DNA of 64,000 nucleotides from contig CAVSES010000002.1 of assembly GCA_963727045.1 (NCBI GenBank), forward strand, positions 62,001-126,000, in the 5' to 3' direction. Positions within the stretch are counted from its first letter, which is position 1; every line of letters begins with the position of its first letter. Under the pieces are notes generated by a model, which did not search any database, was not told the origin of the DNA, and saw only the letters and a program-made list of their open reading frames with translations. Shown here one piece after another: positions 41,134 to 49,988 of the stretch. Source of the stretch: Bog-1198 sp963727045 (GTDB lineage: Bacteria; Pseudomonadota; Gammaproteobacteria; Steroidobacterales; Steroidobacteraceae). The position numbers and the translations under genes are program-made.

Positions 41134-42462
41134 TTAAGGCTTCTGCGGAGCGTCGGGTTGCGCAGGGGGCGCGGCGGAGTCCGCGGGAGGCACCGCGGCC
41201 GGCGCAGGTTCCACGGCCGGCGCAGGCTCCGCGGCCGGTGCGGCGGATTCCGCGGCCGGCGGCGTTGACGCCGGCGGGACCGCAGGATTCGTGGCGGGCA
41301 CGGCGGCCGTGGCCGCCATCGGCTTGGCGCGAAATGCCGCCATCTTGCCGCCGTCGGTGAGCACGACGATGGTATCGCCGACCGCAGCCGGTGAGTTGGT
41401 GATGCGTTCCTTGGCGATGCGCTCGCGGGCGACGAGTTCACCCGTCGTTTTGTCGAGCCAATGCAGATAGCCCTGGAAATCGGCGACTCCGACCGCTGTG
41501 CTCGTCAATACCGGTGTGCTCAATCGCCGGAGTTTCAATTTCTGATTGCGCCAGAGTTCCGAACCGTCCCGCTGGCGAAGTGCGACCACGATGCCGTCGG
41601 ACTGCGTCACATACAAGTTGTCGGCATCGGCCGCCAGTCCTCGATAGCTCGACATGTCGTGTGCCCACCAAATCTGTCCCGAATCGAGTGCGAGCATCGC
41701 GGTGCGGCCTTGAAAACCGGTGGCGAACACGTTGTCGCCCACGATGCGAACCGCCGAATCGATGTCGACGAGCCGGTCAAGTTCCGTGCGGCCGTGCGGC
41801 GAGGCCAGCGCGGTGTCCCAGACCGTGTCGCCGGAATGAAGCGACACGGCCATGACTTTGCCGTTGTCGAAGCCGCTGATCGCCACCTCTTTGGCGATGA
41901 TCGGTGTCGCGGTACCTCGAAGACTGAGGCGGGGAACCTGTTGTTCAACCGACCACAGTTCCTTGCCGTTGTGCGAGTCGAGGCCATGGAGCCGGCCGTC
42001 AACCGACCGTAGTACGACAACTTGTTCGCTGATCGCCGGCGCGGACAAAAGCTCGGAATTCAAGCGCGAGCGCCACAGTTCGCGCCCGGTGGCGCCGTCC
42101 AATGCCACGATCGCGCCCTTGCTGCTGCCGACGACGACCATCCCCAGGCCGGCGCTCGGTCCGGCCGACAGCGGAATCTTGAGGTTCTTGACCCAAACGT
42201 GGCGCCCCGTGTCGAGTGAAGCCGCAAGCACTTCGCCCTTGTGCGAAGCGGCGAATACCACGCCGTTGTCGATGACGGGCCCCAACCCCAGGCGAAGCAC
42301 CAATTGTTTCTTGCCGCCCCCTACGCCTTCGCCCCAGAGCTTTTTGACCGGCAGCGTCTCCGGGAATTTGACCAGCTTCGCCGGCGGTTCCACGTCCTTG
42401 TCTTTGCTGCAACCGGCCGCGATCAGCAGCGCCGCCAGGCTCAAAGGAAACAGTAAGCGCAT
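41134..42462 (-). CDS. bamB: Outer membrane protein assembly factor BamB
   Basis: 442 residues. A lipoprotein signal ends at LLIAAGCSKD; the mature part has eight-bladed propeller repeats of PQQ type (ALDGATGRELWRSRLNSELL, GLDSHNGKELWSVEQQV, LDSGQIWWAHDM). A C-terminal tail of about 65 residues is rich in Ala/Pro/Glu (AAEPAPAVEPAPAAVPP) and is unusual compared with the roughly 390-residue E. coli protein. It is a lipoprotein of the BAM complex. It overlaps yfgM by ATGA. Confidence 0.95.
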   Translation of the reverse strand: MRLLFPLSLAALLIAAGCSKDKDVEPPAKLVKFPETLPVKKLWGEGVGGGKKQLVLRLGLGPVIDNGVVFAASHKGEVLAASLDTGRHVWVKNLKIPLSAGPSAGLGMVVVGSSKGAIVALDGATGRELWRSRLNSELLSAPAISEQVVVLRSVDGRLHGLDSHNGKELWSVEQQVPRLSLRGTATPIIAKEVAISGFDNGKVMAVSLHSGDTVWDTALASPHGRTELDRLVDIDSAVRIVGDNVFATGFQGRTAMLALDSGQIWWAHDMSSYRGLAADADNLYVTQSDGIVVALRQRDGSELWRNQKLKLRRLSTPVLTSTAVGVADFQGYLHWLDKTTGELVARERIAKERITNSPAAVGDTIVVLTDGGKMAAFRAKPMAATAAVPATNPAVPPASTPPAAESAAPAAEPAPAVEPAPAAVPPADSAAPPAQPDAPQKP

Positions 42463-43151
42463 CAGGGTTTGGCCTTGTTCGAGGTGCCTGCTGGATTTGC
42501 CTTGGCCACGGGCGCCTGCGCGGCGCCCAGATCTTGAATCTTCAATTCCAACAATGAGGGATTGATGCCGATCGCCTCGGCGTTCACCAGCGCCGCCTGA
42601 TATTCGGTGACTGCGGCGGCGGCATCCTTCTTGGCCAGGTACGCATCGCCGCGCGCCTCGTGATAGGGCGTCGCAAATGCGGACGACATCGGCTCGGCCA
42701 GCGTTTTGATCGCTTCATCGGGTTTGCCCTGGTCGGTCAATACCCGCGCCAGGCGCAGACGCGCGATCTGCCGCAGTTCCGTGTCCTTCGACTCGCTCAT
42801 GACCCTCGTCAGAAGCGCAACCGCCTTGTCGAGCTGCCCCTCCTCGACGTCGAGCCGCGCCAATGTCAGCTGCGCCTGGTCGGCGTATGGGGAACTTGCG
42901 TAGTCCTTGATCAGGCCGTCGGCAATCTGCCGGGACTTCGAGTGATCGTTCGCCTGGAGCGCCGTGGTCAGGGCGCCGAATTGCGCCGCGGCTTTCAGCG
43001 CACGTTCGTTGGTATAGCTTTGGTAATACCGGAAGCCGAAAAACAAGGCGGCACCGACCAGCACACCGCCGATCAGCCACGGCGCGTACTCCGTGAACAT
43101 GTGCTTGACGGCTTCCAATTGTTCGTCGTCGGTCAAATATTCTTCTGTCAT
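42462..43151 (-). CDS. YfgM-like tetratricopeptide membrane protein
   Basis: 229 residues from ATG 43151. The cytoplasmic start (MTEEYLTDDEQLEAVKHMF) precedes a membrane helix (APWLIGGVLVGAALFFGF) and a periplasmic TPR region (ALKAAAQFGALTTALQ, QLTLARLDVEEGQLDKAVAL). YfgM is an ancillary SecYEG/PpiD partner in periplasmic folding. Position between hisS and bamB is canonical. Confidence 0.92.
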   Translation of the reverse strand: MTEEYLTDDEQLEAVKHMFTEYAPWLIGGVLVGAALFFGFRYYQSYTNERALKAAAQFGALTTALQANDHSKSRQIADGLIKDYASSPYADQAQLTLARLDVEEGQLDKAVALLTRVMSESKDTELRQIARLRLARVLTDQGKPDEAIKTLAEPMSSAFATPYHEARGDAYLAKKDAAAAVTEYQAALVNAEAIGINPSLLELKIQDLGAAQAPVAKANPAGTSNKAKP

Positions 43152-43161
43152 GGATTCTCCG

Positions 43162-44445
43162 CTACCCGCCCTTAAGACCCAACAAGACACCCAAGCGTTC
43201 ACTGATTTGGTCGATGGGGCACTCCTCCTGCGCCAGTTCCTGGCGCAGGGTCTTGACTGCGACCACGCCGCGAGCCACCTCGTCATCCCCCATGAGAATT
43301 GCAAGCTGCGCGCCGCTCTTGTCCGCACGCTTGAATTGCGCCTTGAAACTCCCTCCGCCGAGATTGACCTGCAATGCGAGATCCGGCCACGCGTTGCGCA
43401 ATTGTTCCGCCAGTTTGAAGCCCGCGATCTCCGTGCGTTCCCCCGCCAGCACCAGATAAACCTGCGGCCGGCCGCGTGGAAGACTCAGGCCCTGCTTCTC
43501 GAGGAGCATGACGATGCGCTCCTGCCCCATGGCCCAACCGATTCCCGGTGTGCCGGCGCCGCCCAACTGGGCAACCAGGCCGTCGTAGCGTCCGCCCGCA
43601 CAGATCGTGCTTTGCGAACCGAGGGCATCGGTGGTCCACTCGAACACCGTTCTCGTGTAGTAGTCGAGGCCGCGGACCAGGTGCGGCTCGACATGATACT
43701 CGATGCCGGCCCCTCGCAGGTGCGCGCACAAGGACTCGAAATGCGTCCGCGACTCCGCGTCCAGCGAATCGAGCAGCAGCGGCGCGCCGGCGACGATGCG
43801 TTGCATGTCCGGATTCTTGCTGTCGAGGATTCGCAGCGGATTGCCCTTGAGACGCCGTTTGCTGTCCTCGTCGAGCGCGGCCTCGTGCGCGCCGAAATAG
43901 CGCGTGAGCTCTTCCCGGTAGGCCGCGCGCGACGCGGGTGTTCCGAGCGAATTGACCAGCAACTTCGTTCCGGTCAAGCCCAGACGGCGCAGCAACCGCG
44001 CGGACAACAGAATGATTTCGGCATCGACATCGGGCCCCTCGAATCCGAATGCCTCCGCGTCGATCTGATGGAATTGCCGGTAGCGTCCCGCCTGCGGCCG
44101 TTCGCGCCGGAACATGGGCCCCATGCACCAGACGCGAAGGCGCCCTTCGCGCAGCAGACCGTTCGAGATGACCGCCCGGACGATGCCCGCGGTCGCTTCG
44201 GGACGCAGCGTGATGTGATCCTCGCCCTGATCGACGAAGCTGAACATCTCCTTTTCGACGATGTCGGTAAAATCTCCGATCGAACGCTTGAACAACTGCG
44301 TCTGTTCGATCACGGGAACGCGGAACTCCTCGTACCCGTATCCCGCGAAAACCTCCCGCGTGATGCGCTCCAGGTGCTGCCAGGCCGCAATTTGAGCGGG
44401 CAACACATCGTGTACGCCGCGCAGGGGCTCGATGATCTTGCTCAA
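43162..44445 (-). CDS. hisS: Histidyl-tRNA synthetase
   Basis: 427 residues. The start SKIIEPLRGVHDVLP is typical, with class II motif 2 (FRRERPQAGRYRQFHQID), the histidine loop RGLDYYTRTVFEW and motif 3 (GIGWAMGQER), then the anticodon-binding domain at about 335-420. It lies 12 bp after rodZ. The ispG gene that usually sits between rodZ and hisS is missing. Confidence 0.97.
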   Translation of the reverse strand: MSKIIEPLRGVHDVLPAQIAAWQHLERITREVFAGYGYEEFRVPVIEQTQLFKRSIGDFTDIVEKEMFSFVDQGEDHITLRPEATAGIVRAVISNGLLREGRLRVWCMGPMFRRERPQAGRYRQFHQIDAEAFGFEGPDVDAEIILLSARLLRRLGLTGTKLLVNSLGTPASRAAYREELTRYFGAHEAALDEDSKRRLKGNPLRILDSKNPDMQRIVAGAPLLLDSLDAESRTHFESLCAHLRGAGIEYHVEPHLVRGLDYYTRTVFEWTTDALGSQSTICAGGRYDGLVAQLGGAGTPGIGWAMGQERIVMLLEKQGLSLPRGRPQVYLVLAGERTEIAGFKLAEQLRNAWPDLALQVNLGGGSFKAQFKRADKSGAQLAILMGDDEVARGVVAVKTLRQELAQEECPIDQISERLGVLLGLKGG

Positions 44446-44457
44446 GAGCCTCTCCGA

Positions 44458-45412
44458 TCAGCCGGTTGGACGCGCGTTGCGCGACTGCATGGCCGGGCCC
44501 GCAGCGCCGCCGGGGGTCGCGGCGCTGTGCGAATCTCGCCGCAGCACGCCGTCCGCACCGGCCTCGAAACGCGCCACGTCGCCGGCGACGAATTGCGGTC
44601 CGATCGCGACGGCCCGGTTGTTGATCTCGAGCTGCACGCCGCTGGCGAACCCCAGATACACGCGCATGGGGGCCATGCCGGCGATGGTCTTCACACTGTT
44701 GGCGCGGCCGTTGCCGGCGAACGCCCGCCGGCCCGCTGCATCGTGCACATCCACCCACGAATCCGCGGAAAAGCTCAAGCGAAGGCGGGCGCGCCCCGTG
44801 CCCGCCGTTGCATTTGCATCCGCCTGGGTGACCGCGGCGGCGGCGGCCCCCGGGGCGGTCGATGGCGGCGGCGAAGGGGTCGATGCCGTGGCGGGTCGGC
44901 GCGGGCGCCGGCATATCGGCTGGGGTGGCCACGGCCTCGGCAGAATCGGCCGGAGACCGCGCCGATGCGGCGCCGGATTTCACCGCCGCGGGCGGGCTGG
45001 GTGCGCGCGCGCTTGTACGCTGATGCCACGGCTTCCACCAAAGCACGCCGATGACCAACAGGGCCACACCCACCGAACCCGCGACCTGGGGCCAGGGCAG
45101 ATTTCTGATGGGCGGAGCATCCGGGCGCATGGTCACATTGAGCGGCTGCGATGCGGGGGACTTCGGAGCTTGCGCCCGCAATTCATAACCTTGCATGATT
45201 TCCGCGGCGGGCAGTCCCAGCAACGCCGCATACCGCTTCAAGTGGCCCTTGGCGTAGACCGACGGGCCGATGCGCTCGTAGTCTTCCGCCTCCAGCGCAT
45301 CGACGACCCATGCGTCGAGATGCAGCTCATCGGCCGCCTTCTGGGAACTCAACCCCCGGCGCTCGCGCTCCGCCTTGAGCCGCGGACCGCTGGTTGGCAC
45401 GGGATCGTTCAT
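44458..45412 (-). pseudogene. rodZ: Cell-shape protein RodZ with a frameshift
   Basis: The first frame (45412 to about 44900) has the N-terminal HTH (LKAERERRGLSSQKAADELH, GPSVYAKGHLKRYAALLGL), the membrane helix (SVGVALLVIGVLWW near residue 115) and a periplasmic Pro/Ala linker. Phase is lost in this GC-rich linker at roughly 44885-44915. The other frame then gives the C-terminal DUF4115 domain (LSFSADSWVDVHDAAGRRAF, GMAPMRVYLGFASGVQLEIN) ending at 44458. Together they make a normal RodZ of about 317 residues. RodZ links MreB to the wall machinery, so a true knockout in this conserved operon is surprising; an indel error is likely. Confidence 0.82.
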
Positions 45413-46167
45413 CGATCCACGCCGGAACGCATCATTTGAGCCTGCTCCGAATTGGGGAATTCAGTCTGCACGCGCCGCGCGTATGCGGCCGCCGCGGTGG
45501 CATCGCCCAGCTTGCGCTCGGCTCGAAACCCAAGCCAGAGAACCTCCGATGTCGCCGCATTCACCGCAAGATACCGCTGTACGATCTCGCGCGCCTGCGC
45601 AACGTCGCCGCGATCGAACGCGATGTTTCCGAGCTGCAGCATCGCTTCGGGCAAATTCGGACGAATCGCGAGCGCCCGGGTGAAATAGCGCTCCGCATCG
45701 ACCACATCGCCCGTGCCGCGCACGCAGACTCCCGCGTTGACCAGCGCCATTTCCGGCGTCTGATACAAGGGGTTGCGGGCCACCTGGTCGAACAGCTTCT
45801 CGCCCGCGACGGCCTTGCCGGTCCGGCATAGATATCCAGCGTAGGTGTTTTGGATGTTCGGGTCGCCCTTGCCAAGACGATACATCGCGGAGTAGGCGCG
45901 ATCTGCCTTCGGCATGTCGTTGAGCCTTTCGTACACGAGCCCCGCGGTCATTTGCACATTTGGATTCCCGGGATCCTCGCTGAGCGCCTGCTCCATGAAA
46001 TCGCGCGCATTCGCCAGTTTGCCGAGCTTCATGTACTCGATCGCGAGCTGCACATTCGTGGCGGCCGTCACCGCGGGCGACGCCTTTTTGAAGCCCGAAT
46101 CGTGCGAACAGGCCGCCAGGCAGCAGCCAAAAATGAGCGGCAGGTATTTCACCGGTCTGAACTTCAT
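45409..46167 (-). CDS. pilW: Type IV pilus biogenesis lipoprotein PilW/PilF
   Basis: 252 residues, lipobox CLAAC near residue 19, followed by about six TPR motifs (NVQLAIEYMKLGKLANARDF, PNVQMTAGLVYERLNDMPKA, EMALVNAGVCVRGTGDVVDA). PilW/PilF assists assembly of the PilQ secretin. Start and stop overlap the neighbours rlmN and rodZ by 4 bp each. Confidence 0.93.
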   Translation of the reverse strand: MKFRPVKYLPLIFGCCLAACSHDSGFKKASPAVTAATNVQLAIEYMKLGKLANARDFMEQALSEDPGNPNVQMTAGLVYERLNDMPKADRAYSAMYRLGKGDPNIQNTYAGYLCRTGKAVAGEKLFDQVARNPLYQTPEMALVNAGVCVRGTGDVVDAERYFTRALAIRPNLPEAMLQLGNIAFDRGDVAQAREIVQRYLAVNAATSEVLWLGFRAERKLGDATAAAAYARRVQTEFPNSEQAQMMRSGVDR

Positions 46168-47309
46168 CGAATTTCCGCCTGGGTACGTGATGAAGGGGCG
46201 AGCTTGGCGCCGAGCCGCGCGGACGTGCGATCCGTGACCCGCCCCGCCAGCTGACCGCAGGCCGCGTCGATGTCGTCGCCCCGCGTCCTGCGAATCGTGG
46301 CGATGACGCCATGGTCATTGAGGATGTCGCGAAACTTCAGGATCACAGCCGCCGGCGAGCGGCGGTAGCGCGTCCCGGGAAACACGTTGAAGGGAATCAG
46401 ATTGAGCTTCGCCGGCCGCCCCTTGAGCAGGCGCGCAAGCTGGCGCGCCTGGTCCGGCTGATCGTTGATGCCGTCGAGCATGACGTACTCGAACGTCACG
46501 CTGCGGCCGTTTTGCGCATCGATGTAGTGCCAGCAAGCGGTCAACAACTCGTCGATGGGATGAATGCGATTGATGGGGACGAGATCGTTGCGCAGCTCGT
46601 CGTTCGGCGCATGCAGCGACACCGCGAGCGCGACGTTGCACTCCTGCGCCAGCTTGTAGATCTGCGGAACCAGCCCCGAGGTGCTCAACGTCACGCGCCG
46701 CCGCGACAGGTCGTACCCCAAATCGTCGAGAAATATGCGCATGGCAGGCACGACATTGCGGTAGTTGGCAAGCGGTTCGCCCATCCCCATGAAGACGATG
46801 TTGGTGATCTTTGCGCGGGCATCGCCACCGCGCCCGTCGCCGTGGCCGGGGCGGGATTGCGCAAGTTCACGGTGCGCCAGCCACACCTGCCCGACGATTT
46901 CCGCGACGCTCAAATTGCGATTGAAGCCCTGCTGGGCGGTCGCACAAAAGGAACAATCCATGGCGCAACCCACCTGGCTCGAGATGCACAGCGTGCCCCG
47001 ATCCGGTTCGGGTATGTAAACCGTCTCGATTCCCTGCACCTCGTCCATGCGAAGCATCCACTTGTGCGTGCCGTCGCTCGATTCCTGCCCGGTCACGATC
47101 TCGGGAACCGAGATCCTGGCCACCTCGCCCAACCGCGCACGGAAGTCTTGCGCCAGATCGGTCATCGCCGAGAAATCCGCGGCGCCGCGGCGGTAGATCC
47201 ACTTCATGAGCTGGCGTGCGCGGAACGGCTTCGCGCCGAGCCGCTCGGCGACGAATGCTTCGAGTTCCGCGCGCGGCAATCCGAGTAAGTTCACGCGTTC
47301 GCCGGCCAA
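46164..47309 (-). CDS. rlmN: Dual-specificity 23S rRNA/tRNA adenine C2-methyltransferase
   Basis: 381 residues. The radical-SAM cluster is CAMDCSFC, near residue 120, after QVG; the methyl-carrying Cys is in DDIDAACGQLAG near residue 356. GMGEPLANYRNV and SLHAPNDELRNDLVPINR are diagnostic. It methylates A2503 of 23S rRNA and A37 of some tRNAs. It lies between ndk and pilW as usual. Confidence 0.97.
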   Translation of the reverse strand: MAGERVNLLGLPRAELEAFVAERLGAKPFRARQLMKWIYRRGAADFSAMTDLAQDFRARLGEVARISVPEIVTGQESSDGTHKWMLRMDEVQGIETVYIPEPDRGTLCISSQVGCAMDCSFCATAQQGFNRNLSVAEIVGQVWLAHRELAQSRPGHGDGRGGDARAKITNIVFMGMGEPLANYRNVVPAMRIFLDDLGYDLSRRRVTLSTSGLVPQIYKLAQECNVALAVSLHAPNDELRNDLVPINRIHPIDELLTACWHYIDAQNGRSVTFEYVMLDGINDQPDQARQLARLLKGRPAKLNLIPFNVFPGTRYRRSPAAVILKFRDILNDHGVIATIRRTRGDDIDAACGQLAGRVTDRTSARLGAKLAPSSRTQAEIR

Positions 47310-47339
47310 CTGGTCACTCCTGGTGGTTGCGCCGCTACG

Positions 47340-47771
47340 CTAGCGCGTACGCGGACAGAGCTCAATTTCGCGGAAGAAGTAGCTGATTTCCCGCGCCGCC
47401 GTCTCCGGCGCATCCGAGCCATGAACGATATTCTCGTCGATGCTGGTGGCAAGGTCCGCGCGAATCGTGCCCTTGGAAGCCTTCTTCGGGTCCGTTGCGC
47501 CCATCACTTCGCGGTTCTTGGCAATCGCACCCTCACCCTCCAGAACCTGCACCATCACGGGGCCCGAGGTCATGAACTTCACCAAGTCCTTGAAGAACGG
47601 ACGCTCGCGGTGCACTGCGTAAAAGCCCTCCGCCTCCGCCTGCGAAAGGTGCAGCATGCGCGCCGCCACCACTCGCAAGCCCGCCTGCTCAAACCGACGA
47701 TAGACATCGCCGATCAGGTTGCGGCCCACGCCGTCCGGCTTCACGATGGAAAGAGTACGCTCGATTGGCAT
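47340..47771 (-). CDS. ndk: Nucleoside diphosphate kinase
   Basis: 143 residues from ATG 47771 (the longer open frame lacks family sequence). IERTLSIVKPDGVGRNLIGD opens the protein, and the phospho-histidine is in ENIVHGSDAPETAAREI. It balances NTP pools. It lies directly upstream of rlmN, 30 bp apart. Confidence 0.97.
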   Translation of the reverse strand: MPIERTLSIVKPDGVGRNLIGDVYRRFEQAGLRVVAARMLHLSQAEAEGFYAVHRERPFFKDLVKFMTSGPVMVQVLEGEGAIAKNREVMGATDPKKASKGTIRADLATSIDENIVHGSDAPETAAREISYFFREIELCPRTR

Positions 47772-47957
47772 GAGGACCTCGGGTGGAAAAAGGAAATCCG
47801 CCCCTCGAGGGGCCGACAAAGACCGCGAAGTGTACTGGAGCGGCCGCGCCCAAGCAATCTGGATGACCGCCGAAGTCCCTGTATTACTTGGAAAAACCGG
47901 GCCTTGTGAGCGGCCGCGGACTACTCATTGCGGGGATTCCTTCCCGCGCGCGCTCGG

Positions 47958-48281
47958 TCAGACGTTGAAGCTCTCACCGCAGCCACATTCACCCTTGGCT
48001 TTCGGATTTTGGAACTTGAAGGCCTCGTTCAACCCCTGTTTGACGAAGTCGACCAGGGTCCCGTCGATCAGCGGCAAACTCAAGGGATCGACCACGACCT
48101 TCACCCCAAGCACTTCGAACACCGCATCTTCCGGGTTGATTTCGTCAGCATAATTCACGACATACGCGAATCCCGAGCAACCGGTCTTCTTGATTCCGAC
48201 CCGCAGGCCCAAACCGGCTCCGCGTTGCGCCAAGTGGGTTCGAACCCGATCTGCCGCGGATTGCGTCAACAAAATCGCCAT
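47958..48281 (-). CDS. iscA: Iron-sulfur cluster assembly protein IscA
   Basis: 107 residues from ATG 48281, the standard length. The three conserved cysteines are present: GCSGFAY (near residue 35) and GECGCGESF at the C-terminus. It is an A-type carrier that supplies clusters to target proteins. It stands apart from the IscU-like gene by about 170 bp; hscB, hscA and fdx are not next to it. Confidence 0.93.
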   Translation of the reverse strand: MAILLTQSAADRVRTHLAQRGAGLGLRVGIKKTGCSGFAYVVNYADEINPEDAVFEVLGVKVVVDPLSLPLIDGTLVDFVKQGLNEAFKFQNPKAKGECGCGESFNV

Positions 48282-48450
48282 ACCACTCTGCCCTCTCGAT
48301 GCAGCCAATCATTCCGGCCGTTGCGGTATACATAACACGTGGATGTCCCCCGCGCACGGAACCAGCACGCGTTTTTTCGCGTACCCAAATCCCCCCGCGT
48401 CCGGTCCCCGCACGGCAATATGGGGGTTCGCCGAGGGGTAACAATGGCGA

Positions 48451-48819
48451 TCAACGCTGCGCCGCACCGGCCACCGCGGCGACCCATGCATCTTCAATGA
48501 TGAGCAGCCGTCCGCGCTTCTCGACCGGCACCTCGAATCGTTCGCTCAGTTGCTGCACGCTCTCCGGTAGAGCGGCTTGGGGCAAGCCCCCGACCCCGTG
48601 CTCGGCCACCCAGGCCGATACTGCGATGGTATGGGGGCAGCCGAAAGCCAGAAACCTTGCCGCCCGAATGACCCCGGAATTCGCCCGCACGTCGAATTGC
48701 ACCCACGTGCCCTGGGCGCGCCCGCCCGCGGCACCGCGGTGCACATCCGGACCATCGAGCACCCCCGCGGTCTCCGCAGCCGATTGGAAATAGCGCTGGG
48801 TCAGTTCGTTGTAGATCAC
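48451..48819 (-). CDS. IscU-like scaffold protein with only one cysteine
   Basis: 122 residues from GTG 48819, which overlaps the iscS stop (GTGA). The sequence IYNELTQRYFQSAAETAG, GVIRAARFLAFGCPHTIAVS and a C-terminal helical part follow the IscU/NifU-N fold. IscU has three cluster-binding Cys; here only the FGCPH one remains, and the usual first (after NVG...AC) and third positions carry other residues. It therefore cannot hold a cluster in the classic way. The tight coupling to iscS suggests it still works with the desulfurase, perhaps as a modified or regulatory scaffold. Confidence 0.8.
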   Translation of the reverse strand: MIYNELTQRYFQSAAETAGVLDGPDVHRGAAGGRAQGTWVQFDVRANSGVIRAARFLAFGCPHTIAVSAWVAEHGVGGLPQAALPESVQQLSERFEVPVEKRGRLLIIEDAWVAAVAGAAQR

Positions 48820-49988
48820 TGGCCACCGATCCGGCGCAATCGCAACACGGCTTCCGTGACGGCGGAGACCGCCCTGTCGATGTCGAGTTCGCTGGTCAGG
48901 CGGCTCAAACCGAACCGCAGACTGCTCTCGCTCAACACATCGTCGCGGCCCAGGGCGCGCAGCACATAGGAGGGCTCCCGAAGAGCCGAGGTGCACGCCG
49001 AGCCCGTCGACACCGCGACGCGCCCCCGCACCGCCGCAAGCAGGCTTTCGCCTTCAACCCCTTCGAAGGACACGTTGAGCACGTGAGGCACCGAGCGCCG
49101 CGCATCGCCGTTGCGAATCGCCCCGACCCCCGCCAACCCCCGCCACAGACGATCCCGCAACCGCCCTATGCGCTCCGTTTCCGACGGCGGAGCCGCGCTC
49201 GCAAGTTCGAACGCCAGACCCATGCCGGCCACTTGGTGGGTCGCGACGGTTCCGGCCCGAAGGCCGTGTTCCTGTCCGCCCCCGAACTGCCGTGCGGTCA
49301 GATGAACGCGCCCGCCGCGATCGCGCCCGCTCACCAAGAGCGCTCCGACGCCCTTCGGACCGTGCACCTTGTGCGCCGACAGCGACATCAGATCAACGCC
49401 CATCCCCGCAAAATCGACGGCACTCTTGCCGATGCTCTGCGCGGCATCCACGTGCAGCCGCGCCCCGCCATGCTGTGCGCAGATCGCGGCCATGGCCGAT
49501 ATGTCCTGAATGACGCCGATCTCGTTGTTGACGTGCATGATGGACACGAGCACGGTGTCGGCCTGCAACGCCGCGGCGACCCGGCCCGCATCGATGACGC
49601 CGCCGCTGTCCGGCGCCAGGTACGTGACCCGCCATCCGCGCCGCTCGAGCTCGCGGCAGGGATCGAGTACCGCCTTGTGTTCCGTGCGGCCCGTGACGAT
49701 GTGACGGCCGTTCCCCCGGTAATAATGCGCGACGCCGAAAATCGCCAGGTTGTTGGCTTCGGTGGCGCCCGATGTGAAGATCACTTCGCTGGGCGAGGCT
49801 CCGGTCGTGGCGGCGACCCGCGCGCGGGCGGTGTCGACCAGCGCAGCGGCGGCATCGCCGTAGTCGTGGCTGTCCGATGCCGGATTGCCGAAATCGCCCT
49901 CCGCGGTCAGGCACTGCGCCATGACTGCCGCCACCCTGGGATCAACGGGCGTCGTCGCTGCGTTGTCGAGATACACCGGCCTCATCAT
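48816..49988 (-). CDS. iscS: Cysteine desulfurase IscS
   Basis: 390 residues from the first of two adjacent ATG codons (49988/49985). Motifs: VYLDNAATTPVDPRVAA at the start, GATEANNLAIFG, the pyridoxal-phosphate lysine in SLSAHKVHGPKGVGAL, and the mobile catalytic Cys in SVSTGSACTS (read AVSTGSACTS). It transfers sulfur from cysteine to scaffolds and thiouridylation enzymes. The first ATG overlaps the trmJ stop, so both are coupled. The iscR regulator is not between them. Confidence 0.95.
   Translation of the reverse strand: MMRPVYLDNAATTPVDPRVAAVMAQCLTAEGDFGNPASDSHDYGDAAAALVDTARARVAATTGASPSEVIFTSGATEANNLAIFGVAHYYRGNGRHIVTGRTEHKAVLDPCRELERRGWRVTYLAPDSGGVIDAGRVAAALQADTVLVSIMHVNNEIGVIQDISAMAAICAQHGGARLHVDAAQSIGKSAVDFAGMGVDLMSLSAHKVHGPKGVGALLVSGRDRGGRVHLTARQFGGGQEHGLRAGTVATHQVAGMGLAFELASAAPPSETERIGRLRDRLWRGLAGVGAIRNGDARRSVPHVLNVSFEGVEGESLLAAVRGRVAVSTGSACTSALREPSYVLRALGRDDVLSESSLRFGLSRLTSELDIDRAVSAVTEAVLRLRRIGGQ

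Noticed and set aside
43093..45054. 653-codon plus-strand frame across hisS and rodZ
   Set aside because: Antisense shadow in GC-rich DNA; the minus strand holds hisS and rodZ.
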